In this document: piece by piece, positions 25,701 through 35,600 of the stretch | Numbering within the stretch: the first letter of the stretch is position 1 | How the letters are laid out: each line of letters opens with the position of its first letter | NCBI GenBank assembly: GCA_020635675.1 | Contig: JACJZJ010000004.1 | Coordinates: forward strand, 124,001-188,000 | Reading direction: 5' to 3' | Source: Flavobacteriales bacterium | GTDB lineage: Bacteria > Bacteroidota > Bacteroidia > Flavobacteriales_F > PHOS-HE28 | DNA length: 64,000 nucleotides | Notes under the pieces: generated by a model | What the model was told of the DNA's origin: nothing | What the model saw: the letters and a program-made list of their open reading frames with translations, nothing else | The model's database searches: none | Position numbers and translations under genes: made by a program

Positions 25701-27195
25701 CATCACGGACGATCTCTATGGCTATCAGGAGTTGGGGGCTGGTGTCGGTTCGTACGTTCTCGGACCCTATGTCAGTGGTGACGTCGTTACCGTGACCGTG
25801 GCCCATGACCAATACAGCGATTGCGATGTGGTCGTGGCCGGCATCACCAAGAATTGCGCACCGCCGCCACCCTGTTTCGACAATGAGGTGAGCGTGCAAG
25901 TGAATACGGACACCTATCCCTCCGAGATCTCCTGGCTCATCCAGCCTGCGGGGGGCGGCTCACCGGTCTGCACGAGCAGTTCCTACTACCAACAACTCAG
26001 CACGGTGATCGAGACCTGCTGCCTGCCGGACGGTTGTTATGAGCTGGTGTTCTTCGACAGCTTCGGCGATGGCATCGATGCTCCAGGCGGATACATCCTC
26101 CGCGACCCGAACGGCAAGCGGATCCTGGACAGCGACGGGACCTTTTCCAACGTGGGCACCGCGGACCAGGCTTTCTGTGTACCCATCGGCGCCGAGCAAC
26201 TGGTGTTCCTTGACCGCGATCGCGAGGACTGGCTTTCCGGCGAATTCATCAACTGCCAGGAGGACCCCAACGTGAGCGCGGTGTGGATACCGAACGCGCC
26301 GAACAGCGCACAGAGCGCCAACACCGGCTATCAGTTCTGGTTCCTCGACCCCGATGGCGGCTACAGCCGGAGGATCTTCCGCGGCCACAATACCAGCGGC
26401 GGGTTCGGCCCGGCCAGCGCCACCCGCGCCTGCCATCTCCAGATCAACTCCTGGGTGACTTTGCCCCTGCCGAGCAACGTACTGCTCAACGTGCGCGTGC
26501 GCGCCCGGGTGAACGGCGTGTATGATGAGTTCGGACCCGCTTCCCGGTTCCGCATGATCGACGCACCCATCGCGTGCCCCACGACCAAGCTGATCGACGA
26601 CCCCGGGAACAGCAATTACTCTTGTGATGTCGCCCGCACGTTCGGGGGGTCCGACAAGGTGTACTGCTACCCCCGGAGCGGCGCGAACAAGTACCAGTTC
26701 AGCTTCCGGATATTCGCCGAGGGCTTCATGCGCAACATCGCGAGCAATACCCCGAGCGTGACCCTCAACTGGGTGGCCTACCCGCTGGAGGACGGCAAGA
26801 GCTACGATGTGCTGGCACGGATCAGCAAGGATGGTGGCAACACCTGGTGTGATTGGGGAGATAGCTGCCTCGTGACCATCTCGGTCCCCGCAATGGCGCA
26901 GTCACGCGATCTCACCATCGCCTCGGGTGACTTCCAGGCCCAGGTGTATCCCAATCCCACGCACGGCGACCGGGTATACCTCCTGCTGAACGGACTTACG
27001 GAGCGCGAGACCACCGTACATGTGGACGTGATCGATGTGTTCGGCCAACTGGTGCAGGCGTTCGACATGCCGGCCCAAGGCCCGGCAATGAACGCAGCGC
27101 TGCCTCTGGACCACGAATTGGCAAGCGGCATGTACATGGTCCATATCACCACCGACGAGCGCACGAACAGCCAGCGACTGATGGTCCAGCGCTAA
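22792..27195 (+). CDS. Large T9SS cargo protein with lamin-tail domains
   Basis: 1467 residues with a signal peptide (to about residue 25, WVDAQ). At least two lamin-tail (LTD) domains are readable: SIVINEIRVDQPGADNDEYFEL (about 480) and TIVINEVDYDQAGTDDSEFIEL (about 760). A ~60-residue module containing GVTVINNSGSGSVGGDDPATV occurs twice (about 225-300 and 680-755) and is also closely similar at DNA level, evidence of internal duplication. C-terminal parts include a metal-binding-like FGDGIDAPGGYILRD segment and a T9SS type A tail from about 1385 (YPNPTHGDRVYLLLNG ... GMYMVHITTDERTNSQRLMVQR). LTD domains are common in secreted nucleases and adhesins, but no nuclease domain is seen here. Likely a surface or matrix protein. 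Confidence 0.87.
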   Translation: MKNRSRNSRPWLAMLGLAMAPAWVDAQIAAWDFTGENTVATSTAEVFDANMDASNLVTRGVNAPASSGTNSFRTQGFQNDGISTANLDYFQITLSASTGYTLSLSTIDARLTGTSSYSAAPGASNQFAYSLDGTTFSLIGSPAVVIGTNQTIPQIDVTGIPALQNVADGVTITLRFYATGQTGTGGWGFYSNTSGAYGLAIGGTLTPSGPACGITLNAESAVCNSMTSGAGNDTYDLSIPYNGVQAGVTVINNSGSGSVGGDDPATVSNGTIVISGISEDNAYNVTFGAPCGALSVSGAAPSCEPAPAGTIINFDDVNNWTQGSVALTSYASDHQYASNDWSFTGGPALRQGTAAQDGFPGAFGTYSWRLQNVATVDWRATWQGTDIIDVFGFKVRRWDGSPSPAFEVSYSTDGGSTFSASVQTIDNTYLNNTSDWTTFSYTIPSPAAVAAGQFVVRVASTGTTERIMIDDFYFETSSAPPSIVINEIRVDQPGADNDEYFELAGPAGTSLDGLTYLVIGDGVGGSGVIESVTDLTGSTIPADGFFLAAESTFTLATADLVTTMNFENSDNVTHLLVADFTGLDGDDLDTNDDGVLDVTPWSSVVSSVALIETTDIPASGEYVYATDQVGPDGLFSPSHVYRCSSVWFIGPFDILGGLDSPGLDNPYCSCTMNFLTETATCNSSNPGPGDTYDLTIPYSGMQPGVTVINNSGSGTVGGDDPATVANGTIVISGINETDNYDVALSSPCDQVTLTGNAPLCEPPLVYTIVINEVDYDQAGTDDSEFIELYNYGAFDLPLNGLSVVLVNGSNNSVYETIPLNSVMLAAGDYYVICTTANTVPNCDQQVTPATNWIQNGAPDAMALLDPDQNILDALSYEGDVPGYTEGTGTTAADNTDIGLGLSRLPDGNDTDDNDADFTLRCISPGASNLSTSQFCLCEPPTVQIYPTCIDQLLYQINVVVTALGSSATVDITDDLYGYQELGAGVGSYVLGPYVSGDVVTVTVAHDQYSDCDVVVAGITKNCAPPPPCFDNEVSVQVNTDTYPSEISWLIQPAGGGSPVCTSSSYYQQLSTVIETCCLPDGCYELVFFDSFGDGIDAPGGYILRDPNGKRILDSDGTFSNVGTADQAFCVPIGAEQLVFLDRDREDWLSGEFINCQEDPNVSAVWIPNAPNSAQSANTGYQFWFLDPDGGYSRRIFRGHNTSGGFGPASATRACHLQINSWVTLPLPSNVLLNVRVRARVNGVYDEFGPASRFRMIDAPIACPTTKLIDDPGNSNYSCDVARTFGGSDKVYCYPRSGANKYQFSFRIFAEGFMRNIASNTPSVTLNWVAYPLEDGKSYDVLARISKDGGNTWCDWGDSCLVTISVPAMAQSRDLTIASGDFQAQVYPNPTHGDRVYLLLNGLTERETTVHVDVIDVFGQLVQAFDMPAQGPAMNAALPLDHELASGMYMVHITTDERTNSQRLMVQR

Positions 27196-27219
27196 CCGCT
27201 CCTGCTCGGATCGTATGCA

Positions 27220-27249
27220 AAGAAGGCCGCCCGGATGGGCGGCCTTCTT
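27220..27249. terminator. Bidirectional terminator
   Basis: A perfect 13-bp stem, AAGAAGGCCGCCC (27220-27232) and GGGCGGCCTTCTT (27237-27249), with loop GGAT. It lies between the convergent lamin-tail gene and the dehydrogenase gene and has A and T runs at its base on the respective sides. Confidence 0.8.
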
Positions 27250-27276
27250 CGTTCCAATGACGTCCCGGGATCTCGC

Positions 27277-28905
27277 TCAATGCACAATGGGCAGGGTGCC
27301 CTGCCAGATCACATTCCCTATGCCGTTCTCGACGTGAACGAAATAGGCACCCTCGGGCACATCGGATACGTCGATGGCGATGTGTCCCGACCCTGCGATC
27401 GTTCGCTCCCGGACCACGCGCCCGGTAAGGTCCGTCAATAGAAGTCGGCCGCTTGATATGGGCGCCTCCAAGCGGATCACGAGCCTGTCATTGGCCGGCA
27501 CAGGATAAAGCACCACGCCCTGAACTGCGCCGCTTCCGCTCACCAGCGTGGCGATGAACGTGGTGGTATCGGAGAGAAAGACACATCCGTTCCCGAAATT
27601 GGCCAGTACGGCATAGTCGCCACCAACGGTCGGTGTATAGGTCTGTTGCGTAGCACCAAGGATCAGCCCTCCAGGACCGTACCACTGGTAGGAATTCGCC
27701 GGGGAGCTGGTCAACATGAAGCCATCATTGCTGATCGAAGGTGGGTCCATGGGGCATTTGTCCACCAATTTCCTCACCTGGCCGCTCACCTCGTTCGACA
27801 GGTACAAGGTCCCGTCCATCCCCTCCGCGATGCAGACATACCCGGTCGCGGAGGTGCCTGCCTGCGCATCGTTCCAGCCTCCCTGGCCGTCCGGCCAGAT
27901 GTTCCAGATCTCCGAAGCACAATAGTCCGTGTAGAAGTACCGTCCGTAAAGGTGCGGGTATTGCGACCCGCGATAGACCCTTCCACCCACTGAGGAACAC
28001 CATGTGCCTCCAATGGCCACGTTGTCGTGCGTCGTTACCGGAAAGACATAGGCACCCATGCCTTGGCAACCCGAAGTATTGTAGGTGGCATCACCTTCAT
28101 AGCAACGCCAGCCGAAGTTGGGGCCGCTGTTGTCACCCACCGGCCAGAAGTCGACCTCCTCATGCGCGTTCTGGCCCACATCCCCGATCCACAGGTCGCC
28201 GGTCGAACGGTCGAAGCCGAACCGCCAGGGGTTGCGCAGACCGTTCGCCCAGATCTCGGGCAGGGTATCGGCCCCAGCGTTCACATACGGATTATCCGGT
28301 GGGATCGAGTAGGTGCTGTCCACCTCCGGCCGGATCCGGATCATGCAACCCAGGGGGTCCGACAATGTTTGCGCATGGTTCTGCGGATCACCCCCGCTCC
28401 CCCCATCACCGAACCCACAATAGAGGTAGCCATCGGGTCCGAAGCTGAGGTCACCTCCGTTGTGGTTCGTATACGGCTGGGGCCAGGTGTACAGGACCAC
28501 CTCACTGTTCGGATCGGCCAGGCTGCTGTCCGCACTGACACTGAACCTGGCGATCCGGCTGGTACCGCTCCCACTGCCTGTGATGTAGTACACGTAGAAG
28601 AACCCGTTGTTGACATAATCGGGGTCGAAAGCCATTCCCAACAGACCCTGTTCGTTCTGCAGGTCGTTCACCTGGGCCGTGATGTCCAGGAAGGGTGTCG
28701 CCTGGACCACCATGCTATCCGTGATGATCTTGATCCGTCCGGCCTGTTCCACGATGAAAAGGCGGTCATCACCACATTCGGCGATATCCACGGGACGTGT
28801 GAAGCCATTGGCCCAAGGGACAAGCTGGACCTGGACATTGTTCTGTGCCTTGCCCGGGCCTGCCACAGCGAGCGCGGTAAGGAAAAGGAGTGGGTGTCTT
28901 TTCAT
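27277..28905 (-). CDS. Glucose/sorbosone-dehydrogenase-like beta-propeller with T9SS tail
   Basis: 542 residues from the ATG at 28903-28905; a second ATG nine bases upstream (28914) is equally possible. After a signal peptide comes a six-bladed GSDH/soluble-glucose-dehydrogenase-type propeller. It reads GFTRPVDIAECGDDRLFIVEQAGRI, NEQGLLGMAFDPDYVNNGFFYVYY and YTNHNGGDLSFGPDGYLYCGFGDGGSGGDPQNHAQ, then GLRNPWRFGFDRSTGDLWIGDVGQN. The NHNGG histidine and calcium/PQQ-pocket positions fit PQQ-dependent aldose dehydrogenases, so sugar oxidation is plausible. Many relatives are instead scaffold proteins, so the activity is unproven. Residues after ~470 form a T9SS type A sorting domain. A TACATTTG box at 28919-28926 drives it. 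Confidence 0.85.
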   Translation of the reverse strand: MKRHPLLFLTALAVAGPGKAQNNVQVQLVPWANGFTRPVDIAECGDDRLFIVEQAGRIKIITDSMVVQATPFLDITAQVNDLQNEQGLLGMAFDPDYVNNGFFYVYYITGSGSGTSRIARFSVSADSSLADPNSEVVLYTWPQPYTNHNGGDLSFGPDGYLYCGFGDGGSGGDPQNHAQTLSDPLGCMIRIRPEVDSTYSIPPDNPYVNAGADTLPEIWANGLRNPWRFGFDRSTGDLWIGDVGQNAHEEVDFWPVGDNSGPNFGWRCYEGDATYNTSGCQGMGAYVFPVTTHDNVAIGGTWCSSVGGRVYRGSQYPHLYGRYFYTDYCASEIWNIWPDGQGGWNDAQAGTSATGYVCIAEGMDGTLYLSNEVSGQVRKLVDKCPMDPPSISNDGFMLTSSPANSYQWYGPGGLILGATQQTYTPTVGGDYAVLANFGNGCVFLSDTTTFIATLVSGSGAVQGVVLYPVPANDRLVIRLEAPISSGRLLLTDLTGRVVRERTIAGSGHIAIDVSDVPEGAYFVHVENGIGNVIWQGTLPIVH

Positions 28906-28918
28906 CGTAAGCATGGCC

Positions 28919-28926
28919 CAAATGTA
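28919..28926 (-). promoter_or_regulatory. -7 box for the GSDH-like gene
   Basis: The minus strand reads TACATTTG, a perfect TAnnTTTG, 4 bp before the upstream ATG (28914) and 13 bp before the ATG at 28905. This makes the message nearly leaderless and slightly favours the downstream start. Confidence 0.6.
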
Positions 28927-28975
28927 CCGGTAGCCCGGTCCATGGGACCGGAATCGATGTGCGGCACGAGCCACC

Positions 28976-28983
28976 TACTTTTG
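28976..28983 (+). promoter_or_regulatory. -7 box for prfC
   Basis: TACTTTTG, a perfect match to TAnnTTTG, 8 bp before the ATG at 28992. Confidence 0.6.
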
Positions 28984-28991
28984 CGCGCCGA

Positions 28992-30593
28992 ATGGGACTT
29001 CACGAGGAGATCGAACGCCGGCGAACGTTCGCGGTGATCAGCCACCCCGACGCTGGAAAGACCACCCTGACCGAAAAGCTGCTGCTCTATGGCGGTGCGA
29101 TCCAGACGGCCGGGGCGGTGAAGAGCAACAAGATCCGGAAGGGTGCCACGAGCGATTTCATGGAGATCGAAAGGCAACGCGGCATCTCCGTCTCCACTTC
29201 GGTCATGACGTTCGCGTACGGAGGCCGCCTGATCAATCTGCTTGACACTCCGGGCCACAAGGATTTCGCAGAGGACACGTTCCGCACGCTCACCGCCGTG
29301 GACAGCGTGGTCCTGGTCGTTGATTGCGTCAAGGGCGTGGAAGCGCAGACAGAGCGTTTGATGCAGGTCTGTCGCATGCGCGACACGCCCGTGATCATCT
29401 TCATCAACAAGCTCGATCTGGAAGGCCGGGATCCCTACTCACTTCTGGATGAATTGGAGGAGAAGCTCGACATCCGTGTGCGTCCCATGACCTGGCCCAT
29501 CGGGATCGGTGCCACTTTCAAGGGCGTTTACGACCTGCACCGACGGAAACTTCGCCTGTTCCAACCGGACAAAACGAAAGTGGAATCCACGGCGGTGGAC
29601 ATCGCGGACCTGAACGACCCTGAGGTCGATCGGCACATCGGCAGGGAGGCCGCTGATATGCTGCGCGAAGAAGCGGACCTGGTCAATGGTGTATACGACC
29701 CGTTCGATCGGAGCACGTACCTCGCGGCCAAGGTCGCGCCGGTCTTTTTCGGGAGCGCGGTGAACAACTTCGGCGTGAAAGAGACGCTGGACACCTTCAT
29801 CGAGATCGCCCCTCCACCGCAGCCCAGGCCCACCGACCAGGGCCTGGTGTCGCCAGAAGACCCCGCCTTCAGTGGTTTTGTGTTCAAGATCCACGCGAAC
29901 CTGGACCCCAATCACAGGGACCGCATCGCGTTCCTACGCATCTGCTCAGGCAGGTTCCAGCGCAACACGTTCTACCACCACGTGCGCCTTGACCGGTCTG
30001 TGCGCTTCGCCAACCCCACCTCTTTCCTCGCTGCATCCAAGAACGTGGTCGACGAAGCCTGGCCGGGTGATGTCATCGGTCTGTTCGATACCGGGATCTT
30101 CAAGATCGGGGATACGCTGACCGAGGGTGCCCGTTTCCAGTTCCGCGGGATCCCCGCGTTCTCCCCGGAACTGTTCCGGGAATTGGCCAACCTGGACCCC
30201 ATGCGCAGCAAACAGCTGGACAAGGGGATCCGCCAGCTCACGGACGAGGGCGTGGCCCAGTTGTTCACACAGACCCAGGGGAACAAGAAGATCGTTGGCA
30301 CCGTGGGCGAGCTTCAATTCGAAGTGATCCGGTACCGGCTGGAGAACGAGTATGGCGCCAAGTGCACGTTCCACACCATACCGGCCTACAAGGCCTGTTG
30401 GCTGACCAGTGAGGATCCTCAGGTGTTGGACGAATTCTGCCGCATCAAGGCGGGACAGATCGTGCTGGACAAGGACGGGAATCGGGTCTTCATGGCCCCC
30501 TCCGCCTATATCCTGGACCTGGAGCGGCGGAACAATCCCGAGATCACCTTCCACACGACCAGCGAATTCAAGACCGCGCTGGCCGATACATGA
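28992..30593 (+). CDS. prfC: Peptide chain release factor 3
   Basis: 533 residues from the ATG at 28992, set by the promoter box just upstream and by the family N-terminus MGLHEEIERRRTFAVISHPD. GTPase motifs are intact: G1 SHPDAGKTTLTEK, G2 region QRGISVSTSV, G3 LLDTPGHKDFAEDT, G4 FINKLDLEGRD. Domains II and III follow (PVFFGSAVNNFGV, GDTLTEGARFQFRGIPAFSPE, VGTVGELQFEVIRYRLENEYGA). RF3 removes RF1/RF2 from the ribosome after peptide release. Length matches E. coli RF3 (529). A hairpin terminator overlaps its stop (30594-30615). Confidence 0.97.
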   Translation: MGLHEEIERRRTFAVISHPDAGKTTLTEKLLLYGGAIQTAGAVKSNKIRKGATSDFMEIERQRGISVSTSVMTFAYGGRLINLLDTPGHKDFAEDTFRTLTAVDSVVLVVDCVKGVEAQTERLMQVCRMRDTPVIIFINKLDLEGRDPYSLLDELEEKLDIRVRPMTWPIGIGATFKGVYDLHRRKLRLFQPDKTKVESTAVDIADLNDPEVDRHIGREAADMLREEADLVNGVYDPFDRSTYLAAKVAPVFFGSAVNNFGVKETLDTFIEIAPPPQPRPTDQGLVSPEDPAFSGFVFKIHANLDPNHRDRIAFLRICSGRFQRNTFYHHVRLDRSVRFANPTSFLAASKNVVDEAWPGDVIGLFDTGIFKIGDTLTEGARFQFRGIPAFSPELFRELANLDPMRSKQLDKGIRQLTDEGVAQLFTQTQGNKKIVGTVGELQFEVIRYRLENEYGAKCTFHTIPAYKACWLTSEDPQVLDEFCRIKAGQIVLDKDGNRVFMAPSAYILDLERRNNPEITFHTTSEFKTALADT

Positions 30594-30615
30594 AAGGGCC
30601 GTTGGTGCGGCCCTT
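30594..30615 (+). terminator. Terminator after prfC
   Basis: AAGGGCCG (30594-30601), loop TTGGTG, CGGCCCTT (30608-30615), followed by CCTGTC. The hairpin starts directly after the prfC stop codon and also lies near the 3' end of the convergent small gene. Confidence 0.6.
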
Positions 30616-30638
30616 CCTGTCATTCATTTCCGAGACGG

Positions 30639-30998
30639 TTACTTGGACGCCTCCTTCCAGACGGCATATTGCTCCGGCCGTAGGATCTCTCCCAGACGGG
30701 CATCCACATGGGCATCCATATTGGCATACTGAGCGGGCATGTCCGCTTGGCGAACCTCCTCCGGTTGCCCGTCGAAGCGTTGTTCGAGCGCATTGCTGTA
30801 ACGCTCGACCTCCATGTACAACTCCTGGACCAGCTCACGCTGCTCCGGCGAGAGCTTCACTGTCCGATCGACCAGTTCCGTGTGGTCCTTGGCCTTGGCC
30901 ATCATTTCCGGGGTGTCCGTCACCGAGACATCCTTCCCTTGCGCCATGGCCGTGAAGGTCAGGGCGACGAACGCGATCGTGATGAGCGGCTTCATCAT
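30639..30998 (-). CDS. Small secreted helical protein
   Basis: 119 residues with a signal peptide (MMKPLITIAFVALTFTAMAQ). The mature part is mostly alpha-helical and acidic/polar, with LSPEQRELVQELYMEVERY and LGEILRPEQYAVW. These helix pairs resemble the LTxxQ/Spy-like periplasmic chaperone helices common in Bacteroidota. Similarity is at the level of pattern only. It is a single gene between prfC and the thioredoxin-domain gene. A start at the second Met (30995) is equally possible. Confidence 0.75.
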   Translation of the reverse strand: MMKPLITIAFVALTFTAMAQGKDVSVTDTPEMMAKAKDHTELVDRTVKLSPEQRELVQELYMEVERYSNALEQRFDGQPEEVRQADMPAQYANMDAHVDARLGEILRPEQYAVWKEASK

Positions 30999-31150
30999 GG
31001 TGGGTCAAATGCGTTTATCCGTATCAAAGATACGTCGTTCCATAGACGCGGACCAGCAGGCGAAGTTGCCTGAAGCGCAAGCGGGAACGATCGGCCCGTC
31101 GTTTGTTAAAAGGATCGTTAACGTTCCTTCCTCAACGCATCTGACGCTCC

Positions 31151-31158
31151 TACTTTTG
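31151..31158 (+). promoter_or_regulatory. -7 box for the thioredoxin-domain gene
   Basis: TACTTTTG, a perfect TAnnTTTG match, ends 5 bp before the ATG at 31164. Confidence 0.6.
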
Positions 31159-31163
31159 ATCGC

Positions 31164-32654
31164 ATGACCCGTCCCTTGCTCATTGCATCGCTCGTCCTGA
31201 TGGCCACACCGATCTGGTCCCAGGACCAACGCAAGATCACCGCCCGCATCCAGGGTGCTGAGAACGACACCATTTTCCTGGCCAATTACTATGGGAACAA
31301 GCTGTTCTATGCGGACACGGCCACGGCGAACGCGAAGGGAGCGGTCACCTTCGCGAGGCCCAAGGGCTACAAAGCGGGCGTTTATGCCATCGTGGTGCCC
31401 GGTCCGAAGTATTTCGAATTCATCCTGAACGAACCGGAGGTCGAACTGCACACCGCGTTGGAGGACCTTATGGGGCGGATGGTGGTGGACCGCAGCGAAG
31501 AGAACAAGCGGTTCTTCGCCTACATCAAATTCCTGAACCGGAAGAAGGCGGTGGGCGACAGTCTCCGAACACTCCTGGACAGCACGGACCTGGAGCCCCG
31601 GAAGGTGGCGCTGCGCGCTGATCTGGAAGAGTTGGACAATGAGGTCAAGGGCTATCAGAACGACCTGATCTCCAACGCACCGGACCTTTTCGTGAGCGAG
31701 ATCGTGCGCATGAGCCTTCCGGCCGACCTGCCTCAGGTGAGGACCGCGGACGGAAAAGTGGACAGTGTGGCCTCCTATTACCAGTACCGCGCGCACTTCT
31801 GGGACAATGTGGACCTCAAGGATGAGCGGATCCTTGGAACACCCGTGTTCCAGAACAAGTTCGACGAGTATATCGGCAAGGTCGTCCCCCAGATACCGGA
31901 CACCATCAACACACTGGCCGATGACATCATCCAACGGCTCTCGGGGAACAGGGAACTCTTCAAGTTCGCTGTGAACAATATCAGCTACAAGTACGAAACA
32001 AGCGACATCATGGGCATGGACGCAGTGTTCGTGCACATGGCCCAGACCTACTATTGCCCGAAGCCGGGAGAAAAGAGCAGGGCGTTCTGGATGGCCCAGG
32101 ACAAGCTTGACAAATTGTGCGAACGTGCGGACAAACTGGCCCCCCTCGTGATCGGGGCACCGGCCACCGAATTGATCCTGACGGACAGTACCGAGGAGAA
32201 TTGGATCTCCATGAACAAGCTTCCCAACGACTATATCGTGCTGGTCTTCTGGGACCCCCATTGCGGGCATTGCAAGAAGGAGATCCCTGCGCTCTACAAG
32301 AACTACGCGGAGAAGATGCGGGGCATGGGCATCGAAGTGTATGCCGTTGCAAAGGCAACGGACAGCCTCCTTTTCCGCGATTGGAAGAAGTTCATCGTGG
32401 AGAACGCTCTGGACTGGGTCAACGTCGGGCTCACCTGGCATGTCTATACCGAAGCGAAGAAACAGGCGTCCAAGTTCATCCCACGCTATACGACGCTGGC
32501 CAGTCTCAACTATTCGGAGACGTATGACGTGTACGCCACACCAAAACTCTTCCTGATCGGACCCGAGCGTACGATCGTCGGCAAACAGCTCACGCCGGAA
32601 CAGATCGAGGACCTCGTGACACGACTGCGTGAACGGGACAAGCTTAGGCAGTAG
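31164..32654 (+). CDS. Secreted DUF4369/DUF5106-type thioredoxin-fold protein
   Basis: 496 residues with a signal peptide (to about residue 20). Residues 25-110 resemble the DUF4369 beta-sandwich (ITARIQGAENDTIFLANYYGNKL). The middle ~200 residues are helical, as in DUF5106 proteins. From about 330 a TlpA/ResA-like thioredoxin domain follows (VLVFWDPHCGHCKKEIPALYKNY) with the redox pair CGHC. The cis-proline region is at YATPKLFLIG. Such proteins act as periplasmic thiol oxidoreductases in Bacteroidota, for example in cytochrome c or envelope disulphide handling. It is convergent with the large repeat-protein gene, with 6 bp between the stops. Confidence 0.9.
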   Translation: MTRPLLIASLVLMATPIWSQDQRKITARIQGAENDTIFLANYYGNKLFYADTATANAKGAVTFARPKGYKAGVYAIVVPGPKYFEFILNEPEVELHTALEDLMGRMVVDRSEENKRFFAYIKFLNRKKAVGDSLRTLLDSTDLEPRKVALRADLEELDNEVKGYQNDLISNAPDLFVSEIVRMSLPADLPQVRTADGKVDSVASYYQYRAHFWDNVDLKDERILGTPVFQNKFDEYIGKVVPQIPDTINTLADDIIQRLSGNRELFKFAVNNISYKYETSDIMGMDAVFVHMAQTYYCPKPGEKSRAFWMAQDKLDKLCERADKLAPLVIGAPATELILTDSTEENWISMNKLPNDYIVLVFWDPHCGHCKKEIPALYKNYAEKMRGMGIEVYAVAKATDSLLFRDWKKFIVENALDWVNVGLTWHVYTEAKKQASKFIPRYTTLASLNYSETYDVYATPKLFLIGPERTIVGKQLTPEQIEDLVTRLRERDKLRQ

Positions 32655-32660
32655 CGCCGA

Positions 32661-35600
32661 TCAGCGGCCCTCGGTCTCCGTGTTCCAGATCATCTCCGTG
32701 ATGCTCTGGCCGTTCTTGAAGTAGTAGGTACCCCACTTCGCGATCACCTTGCTGTATTCATCGGCCTTGTTGCCGTTGACCACTACGCGACGGATGATCA
32801 CCTTGTTCCCCTCGGTATAGCTTTCCTCGGTGACCCCTTGCGGGTATTCCTGGGCCAGCTTGCTGCGATTGTAGTCGGCGAAGTCCTTGGGCTGGTTGAG
32901 GGGTGTGCTCTGAATGCGTTCCCGCTCGGCAAGCCGCTGATCGGTGCTCCTTTCGGCCAGCTGCGAACTGCGCGTATAGGTGAGTTGCTTGTCCAGCGCC
33001 ACCTTTTCCTGGTTGCCTTTCGCGATCGCATCCCCGCGTTGCTTCATGGCCTGCTGCCTTTCGGCCTGGGCGATGGCCTCCTCACGAGCATTCTCGTTCC
33101 GTTGGCGGCCAGCGCCCACCAGGTCAGCCTGCTGGCGTTGGATCGCTCCGGCCCGCGAGACCGCGTCATCAACGGCATCCTGATGGGCCTTGGAACGATC
33201 GGCCACCTGCCTCGCCAGACCGTCTTCCTGTTGCACTTTCGCCTGATACGCGTTCTCACGCTGCTCCTGCTCCAGGCGACGCCGTTCGGCTTCCGCTTTT
33301 TCAAGTGCATCCTTGTAGGCCGCCACGGCCTCGGCGTTCGCCAACCGCTGCTCCTCGCTTCCTTGATAAAGGGACTCACGGTCGCGCTCGTGCCGGTGCT
33401 TGATACGGATCCCACTGTCCCTGCGCTCCTGCGCTTCATCGGCATTGCTCCTCTCCTCCTCGCTCACGTCGTTCTTCAGCTTCTTGATCCGCTCGTACTT
33501 CTCGGCCTCTTCGCGGAGCTTGGCTTCACGCATGAACTGTTCCGCTTCCTGTTCCTTCCTGGTATCGATGGAGTTGCCCTTGTCCCGTGATGGAGGGGGT
33601 GTCTCCTCCTCCGTTCTGCGAACCGCAAGTTCGGCGGCCTCGCGGCGTTTCCTTTCCTCCGCGGCGAGCAGTTTGTCGATCTGCTCGATCCGGGAAGCCG
33701 GATAGGTCTCGTCGGGTTTCAGGTCCAAGGCCTGCGCGTAGAGCGACCGGGCATCCGTGTAGTTCTTGTCAGCGTAGGCCAGGTCGGCCTTGGCGATGGC
33801 ATCATCGTATCGCGCCTGCAGGGCCTTGCCCGCATCCAGTCGGCGACGCTCGGCCTCGGCGGCCAGCCGGGCGGCCTCTGCGTCCGCTTCGGCTTTCCGC
33901 CGCCGTTCGGCTTCCGCCCGTCTTTGTTCCTCGGCGAGCCGCTCGGCCTCGGAACGGCGCTTTTCCATGTTCGCCAGGAGATCCTCGATCTCCGCCAATT
34001 TATCCTTGGGGTATTGCTCCTGAGGCTTGACGGAAAGTGCCTCCGTGTACTTGTCCCTCGCCTGGTCGTAGTCGTTCTGGCCCAAAGCCAGGTCGGCAGC
34101 GGCGATGAGTTCGCGATATTGCTGTTCGATCGCCTCTTGTTCGGCCCTGCGCTTGCGCTCCAACTCGTCCAGCCTTGCCTTCTCATCGGCTGCCTGCTGA
34201 GCGGCCAATCGGTCCGCCTCCGCCTGTCGCGCCATCTCACCGAGGATGGAGGAGATCTCGGCCAGCTTGTCCTTCGGATACTGCTCCTCAGGCTTTAGTG
34301 ACGAAGCGTCCGAGTAGGCCGCCTTTGCCTGGTCATATTGTTTCGCCCCCATGGCCTTGTCGGCCTTGCTGATCAACTCCTTGTAGTGCGCCTCCCGCTC
34401 ACGTTCCTCCCTTTCACGGCGCTCCCGCTCCGCCTGTTCCCGCGCCTGAGCGTCGAGCTTGGCCTCTATCTCCGCGATCCGTTCCTGAGGATGCCGTTCC
34501 GCCGGCTTCAGTTGGAGCGCATCCTTGTAATCGTTCAATGCAGCGGCCCATTGCTCATCCGCATATGACCTGTCCGCATTCGTGATCAGTTCGGCGAAGC
34601 GGGCCTCCAGTTCCGCCCTTTTCCTTTCCTCCTCCGCCTTACGCGCGATCTCCGCAAGCGCCGCATCGATCTCCGCGATCCGGTCCTTCGGATAGCGCTC
34701 GGCCGGCTTCAGACCCGAGGCGTCCTCGAACTTGGATCGGGCCCTGTCGAACTCCTCCTTCCGGAAGAACTCGTTGCCTTCATCAACGAGTGCTTGGTAC
34801 TTCGCGTCCAGTTCCTTCTGACGACGTTCCTCCTCGGCCTTCTTCGCAAGTTCCTCCAGGCGCTTGTCGATCGCGGCCAACTGGTCCTTCGGGTACTTCT
34901 CGTCCTTCTTCAGGCCCAGCGCTTCGTTGTACTTCCCCTTTGCCTCGTCGTAGCGTTCCGCCTGGAATGCCGCATCGGCTGCATGGATGGCCGTATCGTA
35001 CTTTTCCTGCAGTTCCCTGGCCTTGCGGTCCTCCTCGGCCTTCTTGGCCAGCTCCTCGAGCTTCTTGTCGATGGCCGCCAACTGGTCCTTCGGATACTTC
35101 TCGTCCGGCTTCAACCCGGACGCATCGGTGTACTTTGTCCGGGCCTGTTCGAAGTTCTCCGCTTTGAACGCGGCATCGGCGGCAGTAATGGCCGCCTGGT
35201 ATTTGGCATCGAGCTCCCTCTGCTTGCGTTCCTCCTCCGCTTTTCTGGCCTGTTCCTCGAGCTTCTTGTCGATCTCGGCGATCCGGTCCTTCGGATATTT
35301 CTCATCCGGCTTCAGTCCCGAGGCATCGGTGTACTTCGTACGGGCTTCCTCGTACTTCTCGCTCTTGAAAGCCGCGTCACCGGCAGCGATCGCCCCGTCG
35401 TATTTCTGCTGGAGTTCCTTTGCCTTCCGTTCTTCCTCCGCCTTCTTCGCAAGGTCCGTCAGTATCCCCTCGATCTCCTTGATCTTCTGCTTGGGATAGG
35501 CCTCCTGGTCCTTCACGTCGGAAGCGCTCTGGTATTTGTTTCGCGCCCCCTCGAAGTCCTTCTTGCCGAAAAGCCCATCCGCCTCCTTGATCAATGCGGC